Assembly (NCBI GenBank): GCA_034931985.1 | Contig: JAYGHB010000004.1 | Coordinates: forward strand, 62,001-126,000 | DNA from: Halotia wernerae | GTDB taxonomy: Bacteria > Cyanobacteriota > Cyanobacteriia > Cyanobacteriales > Nostocaceae | Length of the DNA stretch: 64,000 bases | Direction of reading: 5' to 3' | Shown here: positions 36,675 through 43,472 of the stretch, in pieces | Layout of the letters: each line of letters begins with the position of its first letter | How positions within the stretch are numbered: position 1 is the stretch's first letter | Notes under the pieces: generated by a model | What the model saw: only the letters and a program-made list of their open reading frames with translations | What the model was told of the DNA's origin: nothing | Database searches by the model: none | Made by a program: the position numbers and the translations under genes

Positions 36675-37012
36675 AATGGCACTAAGAAAAGCTCTAAACT
36701 TTGCGGAATAAGGGCTACAGCTTTAATGCTCACTCCCGCAGTAATGGCATCAGTCAGGCGATAAGCCTGACGGCATGGCTAACGCTTACCGCGGATGGAG
36801 AGATGATGTAGAGTCTAAAATTTTTTTGTCGGTAGAAAAAGCTGACTCGTTCATGAAATACTTTCAAAAAGACGAGCAAGCAAATACCATAATTACTAGT
36901 TCGTAAACGTCGCCCCAAAATTTACCCCTTGATGACCAAACCCCGGCATGAATTACGTAAACAATTGCAAACTGCTTAAACCGCAAGTGTTTTGGCTTTT
37001 CTTAGTGCCATT
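36675..37012. mobile_element. Internally deleted transposon (MITE-like) with IS4-type remnant
   Basis: Perfect 18-base terminal inverted repeats, AATGGCACTAAGAAAAGC (36675-36692) and its complement (36995-37012), bound 338 bases. Inside, 36893-36979 (+) still encodes the C-terminal tail of an IS4-type transposase (RKRRPKIYPLMTKPRHELRK then stop). A second element with the same ends lies at 42021-42204. It is inserted next to an attC-like half-site. Confidence 0.8.
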
Positions 37013-37045
37013 CCGACAAGTAACACTAAAACGAAACAAGAAAGC

Positions 37046-37076
37046 TTCATATGTCCGCTCCACTGCCGTGTTATGC
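37046..37076 (-). other. attC-like half-site
   Basis: ATGTCCGCTCCACTGCCGTG followed by the core-like GTTATGC (37070-37076). It closely parallels the right arms of the attC sites at 39.4 and 40.2 kb (GTCCGCT-C/G-CA-C). The expected left arm is not visible, probably because the MITE at 36675-37012 was inserted into or recombined with it. The stop of the gene at 37071-37499 lies inside the core. Confidence 0.45.
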
Positions 37077-37499
37077 TGCCGCCGCAACCTGTTCAATCAC
37101 TGACCAAATCCATCTCTCCATAATGCAAAGTTGAGTATCTAAATTTATCTCTTGAAATGAATAACTTGTGTGCCCTGTCTGCTTGAATTCTTGGTTGCAT
37201 TGGTCGATCTTAGAAAGTGAAGCTTCCATCAAATCAGGGCAGACTGCTAAAGGCATCTCTGAAGCTCCAAAGTACTGAGGTTGGAAGCGATGCGCTACAA
37301 AAGCAAGTGAACTACCAGGCTGAGAAGCACTAAATTTTTCACGCTCAGGGATTTCTAGCTCGAAAAAACCTGAAGCCAAAGCTTTTTGAGAAAGCCCAGT
37401 TGGATCTTGAGCCAGCAATGGAACCCAACCCGGTGTTATAGCAGCAACCTGACTAGCAACTTGGCTTACCACACAGAGCCTCTCGGCGGTCGGGTGCAT
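37071..37499 (-). CDS. Hypothetical cassette protein
   Basis: A 142-residue soluble frame with no family I recognise (FFELEIPEREKFSASQPGSS, FQEINLDTQLCIMERWIWSV). The first residues MHPTAERL are the translation of an attC-like arm, as often seen for cassette genes, so the real start may be the GTG near 37472. Its stop lies in the next core-like sequence. Genes of unknown function are typical cargo of chromosomal integrons. Confidence 0.5.
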   Translation of the reverse strand: MHPTAERLCVVSQVASQVAAITPGWVPLLAQDPTGLSQKALASGFFELEIPEREKFSASQPGSSLAFVAHRFQPQYFGASEMPLAVCPDLMEASLSKIDQCNQEFKQTGHTSYSFQEINLDTQLCIMERWIWSVIEQVAAAA

Positions 37500-37513
37500 T
37501 GGGGTTGTTAGCT
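37480..37513 (-). other. attC-like half-site
   Basis: TCTCGGCGGTCGGGTGCATT plus GGGGTTGTTAGCT: an L'/R'-type arm nearly identical in its last 15 bases to the arm at 35950-35965 (TGCATTGGGGTTGTTA). A convincing complementary arm was not found upstream, so the site may be decayed. Confidence 0.4.
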
Positions 37514-37577
37514 GGCTGGCTACGACTTCAGGTTTATCTCAAACTCCGACTTAGAACGGTAAAAGCAAACATCAAAT

Positions 37578-37925
37578 TCAAGAAAAAAAGTTCGTCTGAC
37601 CCAAAATCAGTGGCGCGTTCGGACTTTTTACCCATGCAACCACTAATTCGGTGGGCGGGAACTCTACGATGTAAGCGATCGCAGCAAAAGGCATTGCTGA
37701 CTGATTACTGAGGTTGCCCACTAATTGAATGATGGCTCTACGATCATCCCAAACACCTCCCAACTGCAAGCCGAGGTCGTAAGGTAAGACATTAACTGTA
37801 GCTCCACTATCCACTAAACCAGTCGCTTCAACCCTTCGATCTTCTCGACACAACGACACTGGTAATCTCGGTAAACTATCAAATTCGTTTTGGGTTGGGC
37901 TGGTAGTGGAATACTTAAATCGCAT
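37578..37925 (-). CDS. Retropepsin-like aspartic protease domain protein
   Basis: A 115-residue protein with the retroviral-protease signature ATGLVDSGATVNVLPYDLGL (catalytic D-S-G-A followed by a hydrophobic strand) and a C-terminal LILGQTNFF, matching the LGxDxL-type flap end of single-domain clan AA proteases. It would act as a homodimer. It begins 3 bases after the stop of the 71-residue gene upstream, so the two are translationally coupled. The same pairing suggests a two-component module, possibly toxin-antitoxin-like; that is inference. Confidence 0.65.
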   Translation of the reverse strand: MRFKYSTTSPTQNEFDSLPRLPVSLCREDRRVEATGLVDSGATVNVLPYDLGLQLGGVWDDRRAIIQLVGNLSNQSAMPFAAIAYIVEFPPTELVVAWVKSPNAPLILGQTNFFS

Positions 37926-37928
37926 ACA

Positions 37929-38144
37929 TTACGGCTGGTTTAGCTTTGACTGTTTAAGGGCTTCCATCAAAATAGCACCAGCCCCAAAGCTATTGTATGG
38001 AGTTGGCAAGTCGTAAGTCTTGAAGGGTTCCAACGGCGAAATATTCTCAGCCATATCCAAATCCTCAGCCAGAATCCGAATTAACTTGAGTTTTTCCATT
38101 GCAGAGAGCCTTCGTGCTGCTGGTAGTACTTCAGCCAGAGTCAT
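37929..38144 (-). CDS. Small partner of the retropepsin-like protein
   Basis: A 71-residue protein: TLAEVLPAARRLSAMEKLKL (amphipathic helix pair), then a Pro-rich tail (LPTPYNSFGAGAILMEALKQ). I do not recognise the function. It is directly upstream of and tightly spaced with the retropepsin-like gene, as antitoxin or adaptor genes often are. Confidence 0.6.
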   Translation of the reverse strand: MTLAEVLPAARRLSAMEKLKLIRILAEDLDMAENISPLEPFKTYDLPTPYNSFGAGAILMEALKQSKLNQP

Positions 38145-38229
38145 GCCATATCCCTCTTTTCAAGATTTACACCTATAGTTTACTCGATAATAAGCTGGTC
38201 AGGCTCAGGGGCTATGTTAATTAGCTGGC

Positions 38230-39336
38230 TTAGTGTAGAGCATGATCAAGTTTGTCTAAAACGAAACAAGTCTTATCGTCGTAATGTCCAAATATTCGTT
38301 TGGCATCTTGGTCTGCCCAAGCATCTATTTCATGCGTTGACGGTGGACACGGGTTTCCCCTTAGCGGTTTTAAATCGAGGGATGGTGGATTGTATTGACC
38401 TCCTGTTTCTAGATTCTTGGCTAATTGATCGATTCGCTCATTGACTAATATAAAGCGTTCTGCCGATATTCCTCTTAAGCTACGTTCAAAGTTTGCTCCG
38501 AAACTTAACTTCTCGGTCGGCGATGTATGGAGGTTATCACGATAAATTTTCTGCTTTGTCTGTTCCCACACTAGATCTCCCCAAGGTGAGAATGCGATTC
38601 GACCATCAACCTCCATTAGTAGCGTTTCTGGAATGCTGGAAGTACTTGAGGTTGGTAGTTCCATTGACAGCCTGCGGAAGACTTCAAGATTTTGACGGAC
38701 TGTTCCCTCTGCTGCCATTTCTACAGGCAAACGTGGAATTCGCAAAAGATCTTTTGCTGTTTCAAAGATGTAAATTGTTTCATCTGCATAGAAGGTTGCT
38801 AAAGTTTGCAAAAATCCTTGAACACTCTTGAAGCCTCCTGTCAAATTAAATATGATTTTATACCCAGACTTTCGATAACCAGGTACGGTATTTTCACACC
38901 AACTAACAATATCTGATAAGGCAATCTGAAACGACGTAATATCTTTTGTTTGTAGATCAACTTGTCGTTTTATTTCAACAGTAAAGCCTTTAACTCTAAG
39001 CCATTCCGCTACAAAAGTTGCTGTAATTTCGCCTAGCCATGTATCAGTGCAAAGTAATAAATGATAATCCGGAGTGTTACTTAACCGACCACCATAAAGT
39101 TTGATAATGCCGTTTAACTCTGCGGACATCTTAGACGCTAAATCTAGATCAGCAGACACTAGCTTTTCTTTTACTCGCTCAGAAAGCAATTGCAGCTTTG
39201 TCTTATCTTCTGATGATATTTGCTCAGGCAGTTTGGTATTTGCATATTTACCGACTAGCTTTCTCTCAGTATCATCTGCCTGATTAGTTAGCAAGCTTGT
39301 ACCACATGGAGAAAGGACAAATAAACGCTTTTGCAC
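38230..39336 (-). CDS. CARF-RelE fusion, Cami1-like CRISPR-signalling mRNA interferase
   Basis: A 368-residue protein of two parts. Residues 1-210 look like a CARF (APE2256-type) sensor: LFVLSPCGTSLLTN at the start and YKIIFNLTGGFKSVQGFLQT with the LTGGFK ligand loop, then ETIYIFE. Residues about 250-368 resemble a RelE/ParE toxin, ending in DAWADQDAKRIFGHYDDKTC and FVLDKLDHALH. CARF-RelE proteins (Cami1) are activated by cyclic oligoadenylates from type III CRISPR complexes and cut ribosome-bound mRNA. The GTG start (39336) has a strong AAGGAAGG site. No CRISPR array or cas gene is in the window. It lies in a probable integron cassette just after an attC site. Confidence 0.75.
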   Translation of the reverse strand: MQKRLFVLSPCGTSLLTNQADDTERKLVGKYANTKLPEQISSEDKTKLQLLSERVKEKLVSADLDLASKMSAELNGIIKLYGGRLSNTPDYHLLLCTDTWLGEITATFVAEWLRVKGFTVEIKRQVDLQTKDITSFQIALSDIVSWCENTVPGYRKSGYKIIFNLTGGFKSVQGFLQTLATFYADETIYIFETAKDLLRIPRLPVEMAAEGTVRQNLEVFRRLSMELPTSSTSSIPETLLMEVDGRIAFSPWGDLVWEQTKQKIYRDNLHTSPTEKLSFGANFERSLRGISAERFILVNERIDQLAKNLETGGQYNPPSLDLKPLRGNPCPPSTHEIDAWADQDAKRIFGHYDDKTCFVLDKLDHALH

Positions 39337-39409
39337 AATTTAACCTTCCTTAAACTTAATCGGCATAGCCAACAATTCTAAACGACTTCCCTCACCAAGG
39401 ACTGAAGCC

Positions 39410-39496
39410 AGCTAACGGTCGTGGTCAGCGGCTGCAAGTAGCTCTGAACTCAGTACCAACTGCTTGGGTCAGTCCGCTGCACCACGGTTGTTAGAC
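39410..39496 (-). other. attC site (integron cassette boundary)
   Basis: An 87-base site. The left arm GCTAACGGTCGTGGTCAGCG continues into GCTGCA; the right arm is GTCAGTCCGCTGCACCACGG then TTGTTAGAC. The reverse complement of the right arm (CTAAC, CCGTGG, CAGCGG, CTG blocks) matches the left arm block by block, with single unpaired bases between blocks as in bona fide attC hairpins. The core GTTAGAC fits GTTRRRY. It separates the DUF998 gene from the CARF-RelE gene. Confidence 0.75.
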
Positions 39497-39522
39497 GGCA
39501 TATCGGCCGGTTGAGATACAAC

Positions 39523-40168
39523 TCACTCAGAATCACTTCTTGCACCAAGGTGGTCTTGGGGCTGTTCTTCCTGAGCGCGTAAGACGGCAATGGACAGCAC
39601 CGCGAACCATAGCATGGTAGCGTAGATGTTGATGCGCTCCATAAGCCCCATCCATGGCGTGGATTGCCCGGCTTCAAGCTGGGGAACCCGCAAGCCTGTC
39701 AATACGCCAAACGTAATGACTATGAGAATGGTCGCGAACGAGTAAAAGCGAAACCACCTTCCGACCAAGAAAGCCCCGAAGCCCATGGACAGCAGAATGA
39801 ACAGTGACATCACAGCCGTCATGGGACCGTGTAGGCTGCCGCGCGGCGTTGCCTCCGCCCCACGCATGTCCATCTGGAAGAACAAAGGTGTGATCATGCT
39901 GAGGACTGCGTATCCGACCATCATGACACCTGTGATACTTCGGACTAGCCGATGTCCAGACACCCACTGCGAAGGCCGCCACAAGCAGGTTATATGCGAT
40001 GCTCACCAAAAGCATGAAGAGTCTCGTCGGAGCACCGGTGGCCAGAAACTCACTGTAATTCTGATCGGTGTAGCTGTAGCCCTCATATAGCCAACTTGCC
40101 AGCACGTCAGTGGCGACATAGAGCAGCGAAGATAGAATGCCGCAGAGGAGTAAGACCTTTCGTACCAT
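39523..40168 (-). pseudogene. DUF998 membrane protein, frameshifted (integron cassette)
   Basis: The N-terminal part (MVRKVLLLCGILSSLLYVAT, FLATGAPTRLFMLLVSIAYN) and the C-terminal part (SITGVMMVGYAVLSMITPLF, GRWFRFYSFATILIVITFGV) belong to one DUF998-type protein with about six membrane helices. The frame changes by one base near 39950-39985 (around GVW and SGHRLVRS). The DNA is visibly GC-richer and uses codons unlike its neighbours, so the cassette probably came from another phylum. It starts 44 bases from the attC core with a GAAGGTG ribosome-binding site. It could be intact with a sequencing error. Confidence 0.75.
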
Positions 40169-40210
40169 ATGTCACCTTCGCTTGCTTGCTACTGTAGTAA
40201 CTTTGCTGTC

Positions 40211-40296
40211 GTCTAACGGCTAAGTTGAGCGGCGGCGAGTATCCTTTGCATCACTACCAAGATCTCTCGCCCGTCCGCTCCAACGTGTTGTTAGAC
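40211..40296 (-). other. attC site (integron cassette boundary)
   Basis: The clearest site of the array: 86 bases bounded by GTCTAAC (40211-40217) and GTTAGAC (40290-40296), which fit RYYYAAC and GTTRRRY exactly. The inner arms AAGTTGAGCGGCGGCGAG and CTCGCCCGTCCGCTCCAACG pair with unpaired single bases. The downstream gene at 40220-40453 reads into this site. Confidence 0.8.
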
Positions 40297-40453
40297 CGGG
40301 CTTCCGCGATAAGTTGACAACTTCTCTACCGCTTTCCGCTTGCTGCTTCTGCAAATCAGCAAAGATAGCTTTCAAATCATGATTGAGTGAACGAGAGTAC
40401 TCTTCGCGAATTTTGTGGATCTCTTCGACAATCTCATCCTGAAACATCATCAA
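40220..40453 (-). CDS. Small putative antitoxin downstream of the PIN toxin
   Basis: The first 50 or so residues (FQDEIVEEIHKIREEYSRSL, HDLKAIFADLQKQQAESGRE) match a small helical partner commonly found after PIN genes in cyanobacteria. The remaining 27 residues (TTRWSGRARDLGSD) are attC sequence read as protein because the native stop was lost or moved when the cassette formed. The ATG overlaps the toxin stop by 4 bases. Antitoxin function is inferred. Confidence 0.6.
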   Translation of the reverse strand: MMMFQDEIVEEIHKIREEYSRSLNHDLKAIFADLQKQQAESGREVVNLSRKPGLTTRWSGRARDLGSDAKDTRRRST

Positions 40454-40923
40454 CCTCCAAGAAGTTCATAGGGTGTACAAAGAATCGGCAACTCGTATCC
40501 CAAATCAAAACTGACCTCTGCTAATTTTCTCTGAATCTGAGCATTAGCAATGTGCTTGCAGTTCCATGTGAGTAAGTAATCCATCCCATGAACCGTAGCG
40601 GCTGCGATATGAATAGCGTCAACATCAGCTTTGGCGGGCAGGTTACTGCGCCCCAAGAACTGCTCTGCTAAATCAAGCACAGCTTGGTTCAAATCGAGTA
40701 ACGCAAAGTTGCGAATGATTTCGATTCTTTGAGATGCGATTTGAGCATCTCCTTGTGAGGTTTCTTTTACGACTGCCTGTGAGGAGTAGAGTTGGAAGTC
40801 ACTGCGGCGCGTATCCCACCACTCCCTCGTTACCTCAATATTTGCAGCCACAACAAGATCTCTGCTGGGTCGAGCAGTCAGATAGCCTAAAATACTGGTT
40901 TCGATATAGACGGTTTCACTCAT
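40450..40923 (-). CDS. PIN-domain toxin (VapC-like)
   Basis: A 157-residue PIN endoribonuclease-type protein. The N-terminal motif is VYIETSILGYLTARPS (Glu at the first acidic position). The central SSQAVVKETSQGDAQIASQR and the catalytic AKADVDAIHIAAATVHGMDY follow, and YLLTWNCKHIANAQIQ completes the PIN fold. It is the intact relative of the remnant at 33707-33886. With its overlapping small partner it forms a toxin-antitoxin cassette that would stabilise the array. Confidence 0.8.
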   Translation of the reverse strand: MSETVYIETSILGYLTARPSRDLVVAANIEVTREWWDTRRSDFQLYSSQAVVKETSQGDAQIASQRIEIIRNFALLDLNQAVLDLAEQFLGRSNLPAKADVDAIHIAAATVHGMDYLLTWNCKHIANAQIQRKLAEVSFDLGYELPILCTPYELLGG

Positions 40924-40976
40924 ACCCAGCCGATCGCAAGCAGCCTGATCTTAACTCATCGCATAGAAGTAAAAAG

Positions 40977-41567
40977 CTAAGGTTTTTGCCAAATCAGTAA
41001 ATAGCGCCAGAACAGATGCCTTTGAAGACGGAAACCAGGAAGAACAGCATCTGCAACTTTTCTGATCTGTTTCAGTGTCAACTGAGCAGGACAAGTTGGT
41101 GCAACCGTGGTCGGTGTCGCATCTGATGCTCGATGCCATTTCAAATACACAAAGTTGAGCGGAACGGAAATTACACTATAAGCGTAGTCGATGAGGGTTT
41201 TCTCTTGATAAAGCCCAAGAACTAGCAGTTTTCCAGAAGGGCGCAGTAGTAACTTCATCTTCTTTAAAGCTGCTTCTACATCCATGTGGTGTAGTGTAGC
41301 GTTCGATACAACTACATCGTAATCTGCTTCCGGTAGGTCGGCTACAAGAAAGTCAGCCTTTAAGTAAGAAATATTGAGAGCAGGATTAAGAATTGATGCT
41401 TCTGCTAAGACCGCACTATCCACATCCAGCGCATCCACAATCTCGGAACGCTCAGCCAGTTTCCGCGCAAAAAGACCCAACCCACAACCTACATCCAGTG
41501 TACGGTAGACCCCTTTGGGAATTTGGTGCAACAGATAGCTATGATAATGAGCATTATGGTTCCACAT
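40977..41567 (-). CDS. Class I SAM-dependent methyltransferase (first cassette gene)
   Basis: A 196-residue methyltransferase with motif I LDVGCGLGLFARKLAE, acidic motif IVDALDVDSAVL and post-motif DYDVVVSNATLHHMDV. The C-terminus is hydrophobic (GFRLQRHLFWRYLLIWQK). The substrate cannot be read from the sequence. Its start is 23 bases from the attI-like core GTTAGAC (minus strand, 41596-41590), so it would be the first cassette after the integrase. Confidence 0.85.
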   Translation of the reverse strand: MWNHNAHYHSYLLHQIPKGVYRTLDVGCGLGLFARKLAERSEIVDALDVDSAVLAEASILNPALNISYLKADFLVADLPEADYDVVVSNATLHHMDVEAALKKMKLLLRPSGKLLVLGLYQEKTLIDYAYSVISVPLNFVYLKWHRASDATPTTVAPTCPAQLTLKQIRKVADAVLPGFRLQRHLFWRYLLIWQKP

Positions 41568-41589
41568 TTCTTAATTAGAATGAGTCGAG

Positions 41590-41596
41590 GTCTAAC
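41590..41596 (-). other. attI-like core site
   Basis: GTCTAAC on the plus strand, i.e. GTTAGAC read in the cassette direction, fits the GTTRRRY recombination core. It lies between the integrase remnant and the first cassette gene, where attI is expected. A 7-base match alone is weak; position and the matching attC cores support it. Confidence 0.4.
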
Positions 41597-41601
41597 TATT
41601 T

Positions 41602-41845
41602 ATTATACGGAAACTTTCGGTATAATCTTTTTCTAAATCCTAATATATCAAGCATTACAGCTACCTTCTTTCTGGATATACGGAAAACTTCTTTTTTAAA
41701 CCCCTATTTTGGATATCATACAGAATTTTTCCGTATATCCACCCTTTACGGGATGATTATATGGAATTTTTCCGTGTATCCCTTGGTGTTATGTAGAATT
41801 TTTCCGTCTAACATCCCTATTTAGGATATTACACGGAATTTTCTG
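41602..41845. repeat. Array of imperfect palindromes upstream of the integrase remnant
   Basis: Four tandem copies of a unit with core GAATTTTTCCGT (starting at 41723, 41764, 41796 and, shortened, 41836) flanked by GGATAT and TATCC-type ends, plus half units at about 41673 (GGATATACGGAAAA) and a separate palindrome TTATACGGAAACTTTCGGTATAA (about 41602-41624, written here as TTATACGGAAA and TTTCGGTATAA). The spacing is 32-41 bases. They could be regulator or integrase binding sites, or a repeat expansion. Confidence 0.6.
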
Positions 41846-41856
41846 CACAACTTCCA

Positions 41857-41970
41857 ATGGAACAACGTCCAAAGAAACTCCTCGAACAGGTGCAAGATGT
41901 TATCAGGCTTAAGCACTATTCTTATCAAACAGAGAAAACTTATATTTACTGAATTAGACGCTATTTTTTG
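41857..41970 (+). pseudogene. Integron-type integrase (IntI) N-terminal remnant
   Basis: ATG 41857 opens 31 codons (EQRPKKLLEQVQDVIRLKHY then SYQTEKTYIY), then a TGA where Trp is expected, then IRRYFL before homology ends near 41970. The pattern LLEQV--IRLKHYS--TEKTYI(W)IRRY is the N-terminal core-binding segment of integron tyrosine recombinases; generic tyrosine recombinases are the alternative. It is divergent from the cassettes, the standard integron geometry. The rest of the gene (about 290 residues with the catalytic Arg and Tyr) is absent. Confidence 0.65.
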
Positions 41971-42020
41971 GCAATACCCTGAACTTCAATCAGTCGCTCA
42001 ATCTGGTTTTCAATAATGTC

Positions 42021-42204
42021 CGAATGGCACTAAGATAAGCGTAAACCCCTGATATTACTGGCTTTTGGGTATAGGGTGTAGGGAAGGAAGAAGATGTTGT
42101 TCTATATTGATGCACTAAAATTCAATTTTCTTAAACACTACACCCAACACCCTACCCCCAACACTCTGCCCTGACTAGGTTTCATCTTTTCTTAGTGCCA
42201 TTCG
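42021..42204. mobile_element. MITE with CGAATGGCACTAAGA ends
   Basis: A 184-base element with perfect 15-base terminal inverted repeats, CGAATGGCACTAAGA (42021-42035) and its complement (42190-42204). The ends match those of the larger element at 36675-37012. No coding content. The integrase remnant ends about 50 bases to its left. The remaining sequence up to 42295 is a low-complexity CCTTTACC-type stretch. Confidence 0.75.
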
Positions 42205-42295
42205 GGCATGGGGTTTGTTTCTTCATCCTTTACCCTTTACCCTTTAACCTTTACCCAAAATTGTTTATCCCTTGCTTCCCCTGCCTCCTGCTTCT

Positions 42296-42877
42296 TCATC
42301 CTCGCCAAAACGCCAGGGGGTCTTGGGTAGGGCGACAGTAGGGATAAGACCGCAAGCTAGCTTCCATACCAGATTGATAGAATGGAGGTGCGATCGCTAG
42401 TCCCAAACACAGGTGCGCCAAAGATTTAGCAAACTCTTGGTAATGACCAGGAAAACCAGTGTGAGCATGGGCATATTCGTGCATCACCAGCGCTAACCAG
42501 TCTTCTGGTACTACTCGTCCCACATCAATCAGGATGGTAATTGGGTCTGTTTTAAGATTACAAAGACCATCAATCCCAAAAGATTGTGCAAGGGGAGCCG
42601 CAAAGATTTGAATTGCACGTTGCTGCCAAGGATGAAAACAATTGTGGCAGGACTGTAGACAGGCGTTGAGTTCGGCGTTAACCACATCTATATGATTGGC
42701 AATCCAGGTACAGATGGGAATGCGTTTATCTAGGTCATAAACTACATCCACCATCTCTGGATCTAAAGCCAAGCTACGAGCGCTATACAGGTAATCTAAA
42801 CCACGGGTAAAAGGATCGACATTGGTTGTGATTAGCAATTTACCAGCCAAAGAAAGACAAGGATTTTGTCGGTTCAA
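42296..42877 (-). CDS. Conserved cyanobacterial protein with HExxH motif
   Basis: A 193-residue protein containing WLALVMHEYAHAHTGFPGHY: an HExxH-type zinc-peptidase helix followed by a His, and several Cys (CLQSCHNCFHP) that could bind metal or redox partners. No signal peptide. Its start overlaps the 3' end of the CpeS-type lyase gene by 38 bases on the same strand, so they are co-transcribed and probably functionally linked to phycobiliprotein maturation or turnover. The exact role is unknown. Confidence 0.65.
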   Translation of the reverse strand: MNRQNPCLSLAGKLLITTNVDPFTRGLDYLYSARSLALDPEMVDVVYDLDKRIPICTWIANHIDVVNAELNACLQSCHNCFHPWQQRAIQIFAAPLAQSFGIDGLCNLKTDPITILIDVGRVVPEDWLALVMHEYAHAHTGFPGHYQEFAKSLAHLCLGLAIAPPFYQSGMEASLRSYPYCRPTQDPLAFWRG

Positions 42878-43472
42878 CAGATTCTTGAATCTGCTCAGGG
42901 GTTAGGCTTGAAAGTTCAGCCCCATCCTCATTAGAGGAAACATCCGCAGCATCTGCAATCCGAAATTCTGTGCAGAATGTAGCGGTACTGAAACCTCCAA
43001 ATCGTTTAACAGTGCTAGTCCGCATCCGTAGGCTAGGGCTAGCAAACCAAAACCGTTCGATGGAACTCATGGTTTCGTACTCGGTTGTTAGCACTAATCC
43101 ATTTTCATCATCAATATGATAGCGACCTGCAACAGGGACAATTTCGGCATAGCCTCGTTCCCTTAGCAGTGTTCCTTGTCGTCCATCAGTGGTATCCGGT
43201 ACTAATGAGAACACAGTAGAACCTTCGTGGTTTTCTTCGTCTCTATCCCATCCCATTGAGCCGTGCCAAGTTACAAAAGCTCCACCGATCGCCAAACTGG
43301 GGTCAAATTGATGAAGTTGGCAAATCTCAATTATTTGCGGATCATCAGCAGCGAGAGCTTTGATCTGAATTTCGGACTCACCCTTTTCAGAACGTTTGAA
43401 CGCTAGGTGGTGCGTGGTTCTTTGCGATCGCCACTTGCCAGTACTGAGTTGAAAAAACTCCATTGCATCCAT
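42840..43472 (-). CDS. CpcS/CpeS-family phycobiliprotein lyase
   Basis: A 210-residue bilin lyase of the S/U type, a ten-stranded lipocalin-like barrel that attaches bilins to Cys82-type sites. Family motifs: MEFFQLSTGKWRSQRTTHHL at the N-terminus, GSMGWDRDEENHEGSTVF, LLRERGYAEIVPVAGRYHID, TEYETMSSIERFWFASPSLR and VKRFGGFSTATFCTEFR. A Glu/Ser-rich tail is extra. Whether it serves phycoerythrin (CpeS/CpeU) or phycocyanin (CpcS/CpcU) cannot be decided from sequence; proximity to cpeBA favours the former. It is divergent from the nblA-cpe genes. Confidence 0.85.
   Translation of the reverse strand: MDAMEFFQLSTGKWRSQRTTHHLAFKRSEKGESEIQIKALAADDPQIIEICQLHQFDPSLAIGGAFVTWHGSMGWDRDEENHEGSTVFSLVPDTTDGRQGTLLRERGYAEIVPVAGRYHIDDENGLVLTTEYETMSSIERFWFASPSLRMRTSTVKRFGGFSTATFCTEFRIADAADVSSNEDGAELSSLTPEQIQESVEPTKSLSFFGW

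Noticed and set aside
36518..36733. A 71-codon minus-strand open frame upstream of the DUF2867 gene
   Set aside because: It runs through the MITE inverted repeat and shows no recognisable protein features.
38144..38230. A further attC site between the CARF-RelE and retropepsin genes
   Set aside because: The GGTCAGGCTCAGGGG stretch lacks a GTTRRRY core and a complementary arm.
41857..41982. TGA read as tryptophan, since both the IntI remnant and the IS4 transposase have TGA at a Trp position
   Set aside because: Other genes in the window use TGG for Trp and TGA as stop; two G-to-A changes in decaying mobile genes are sufficient.
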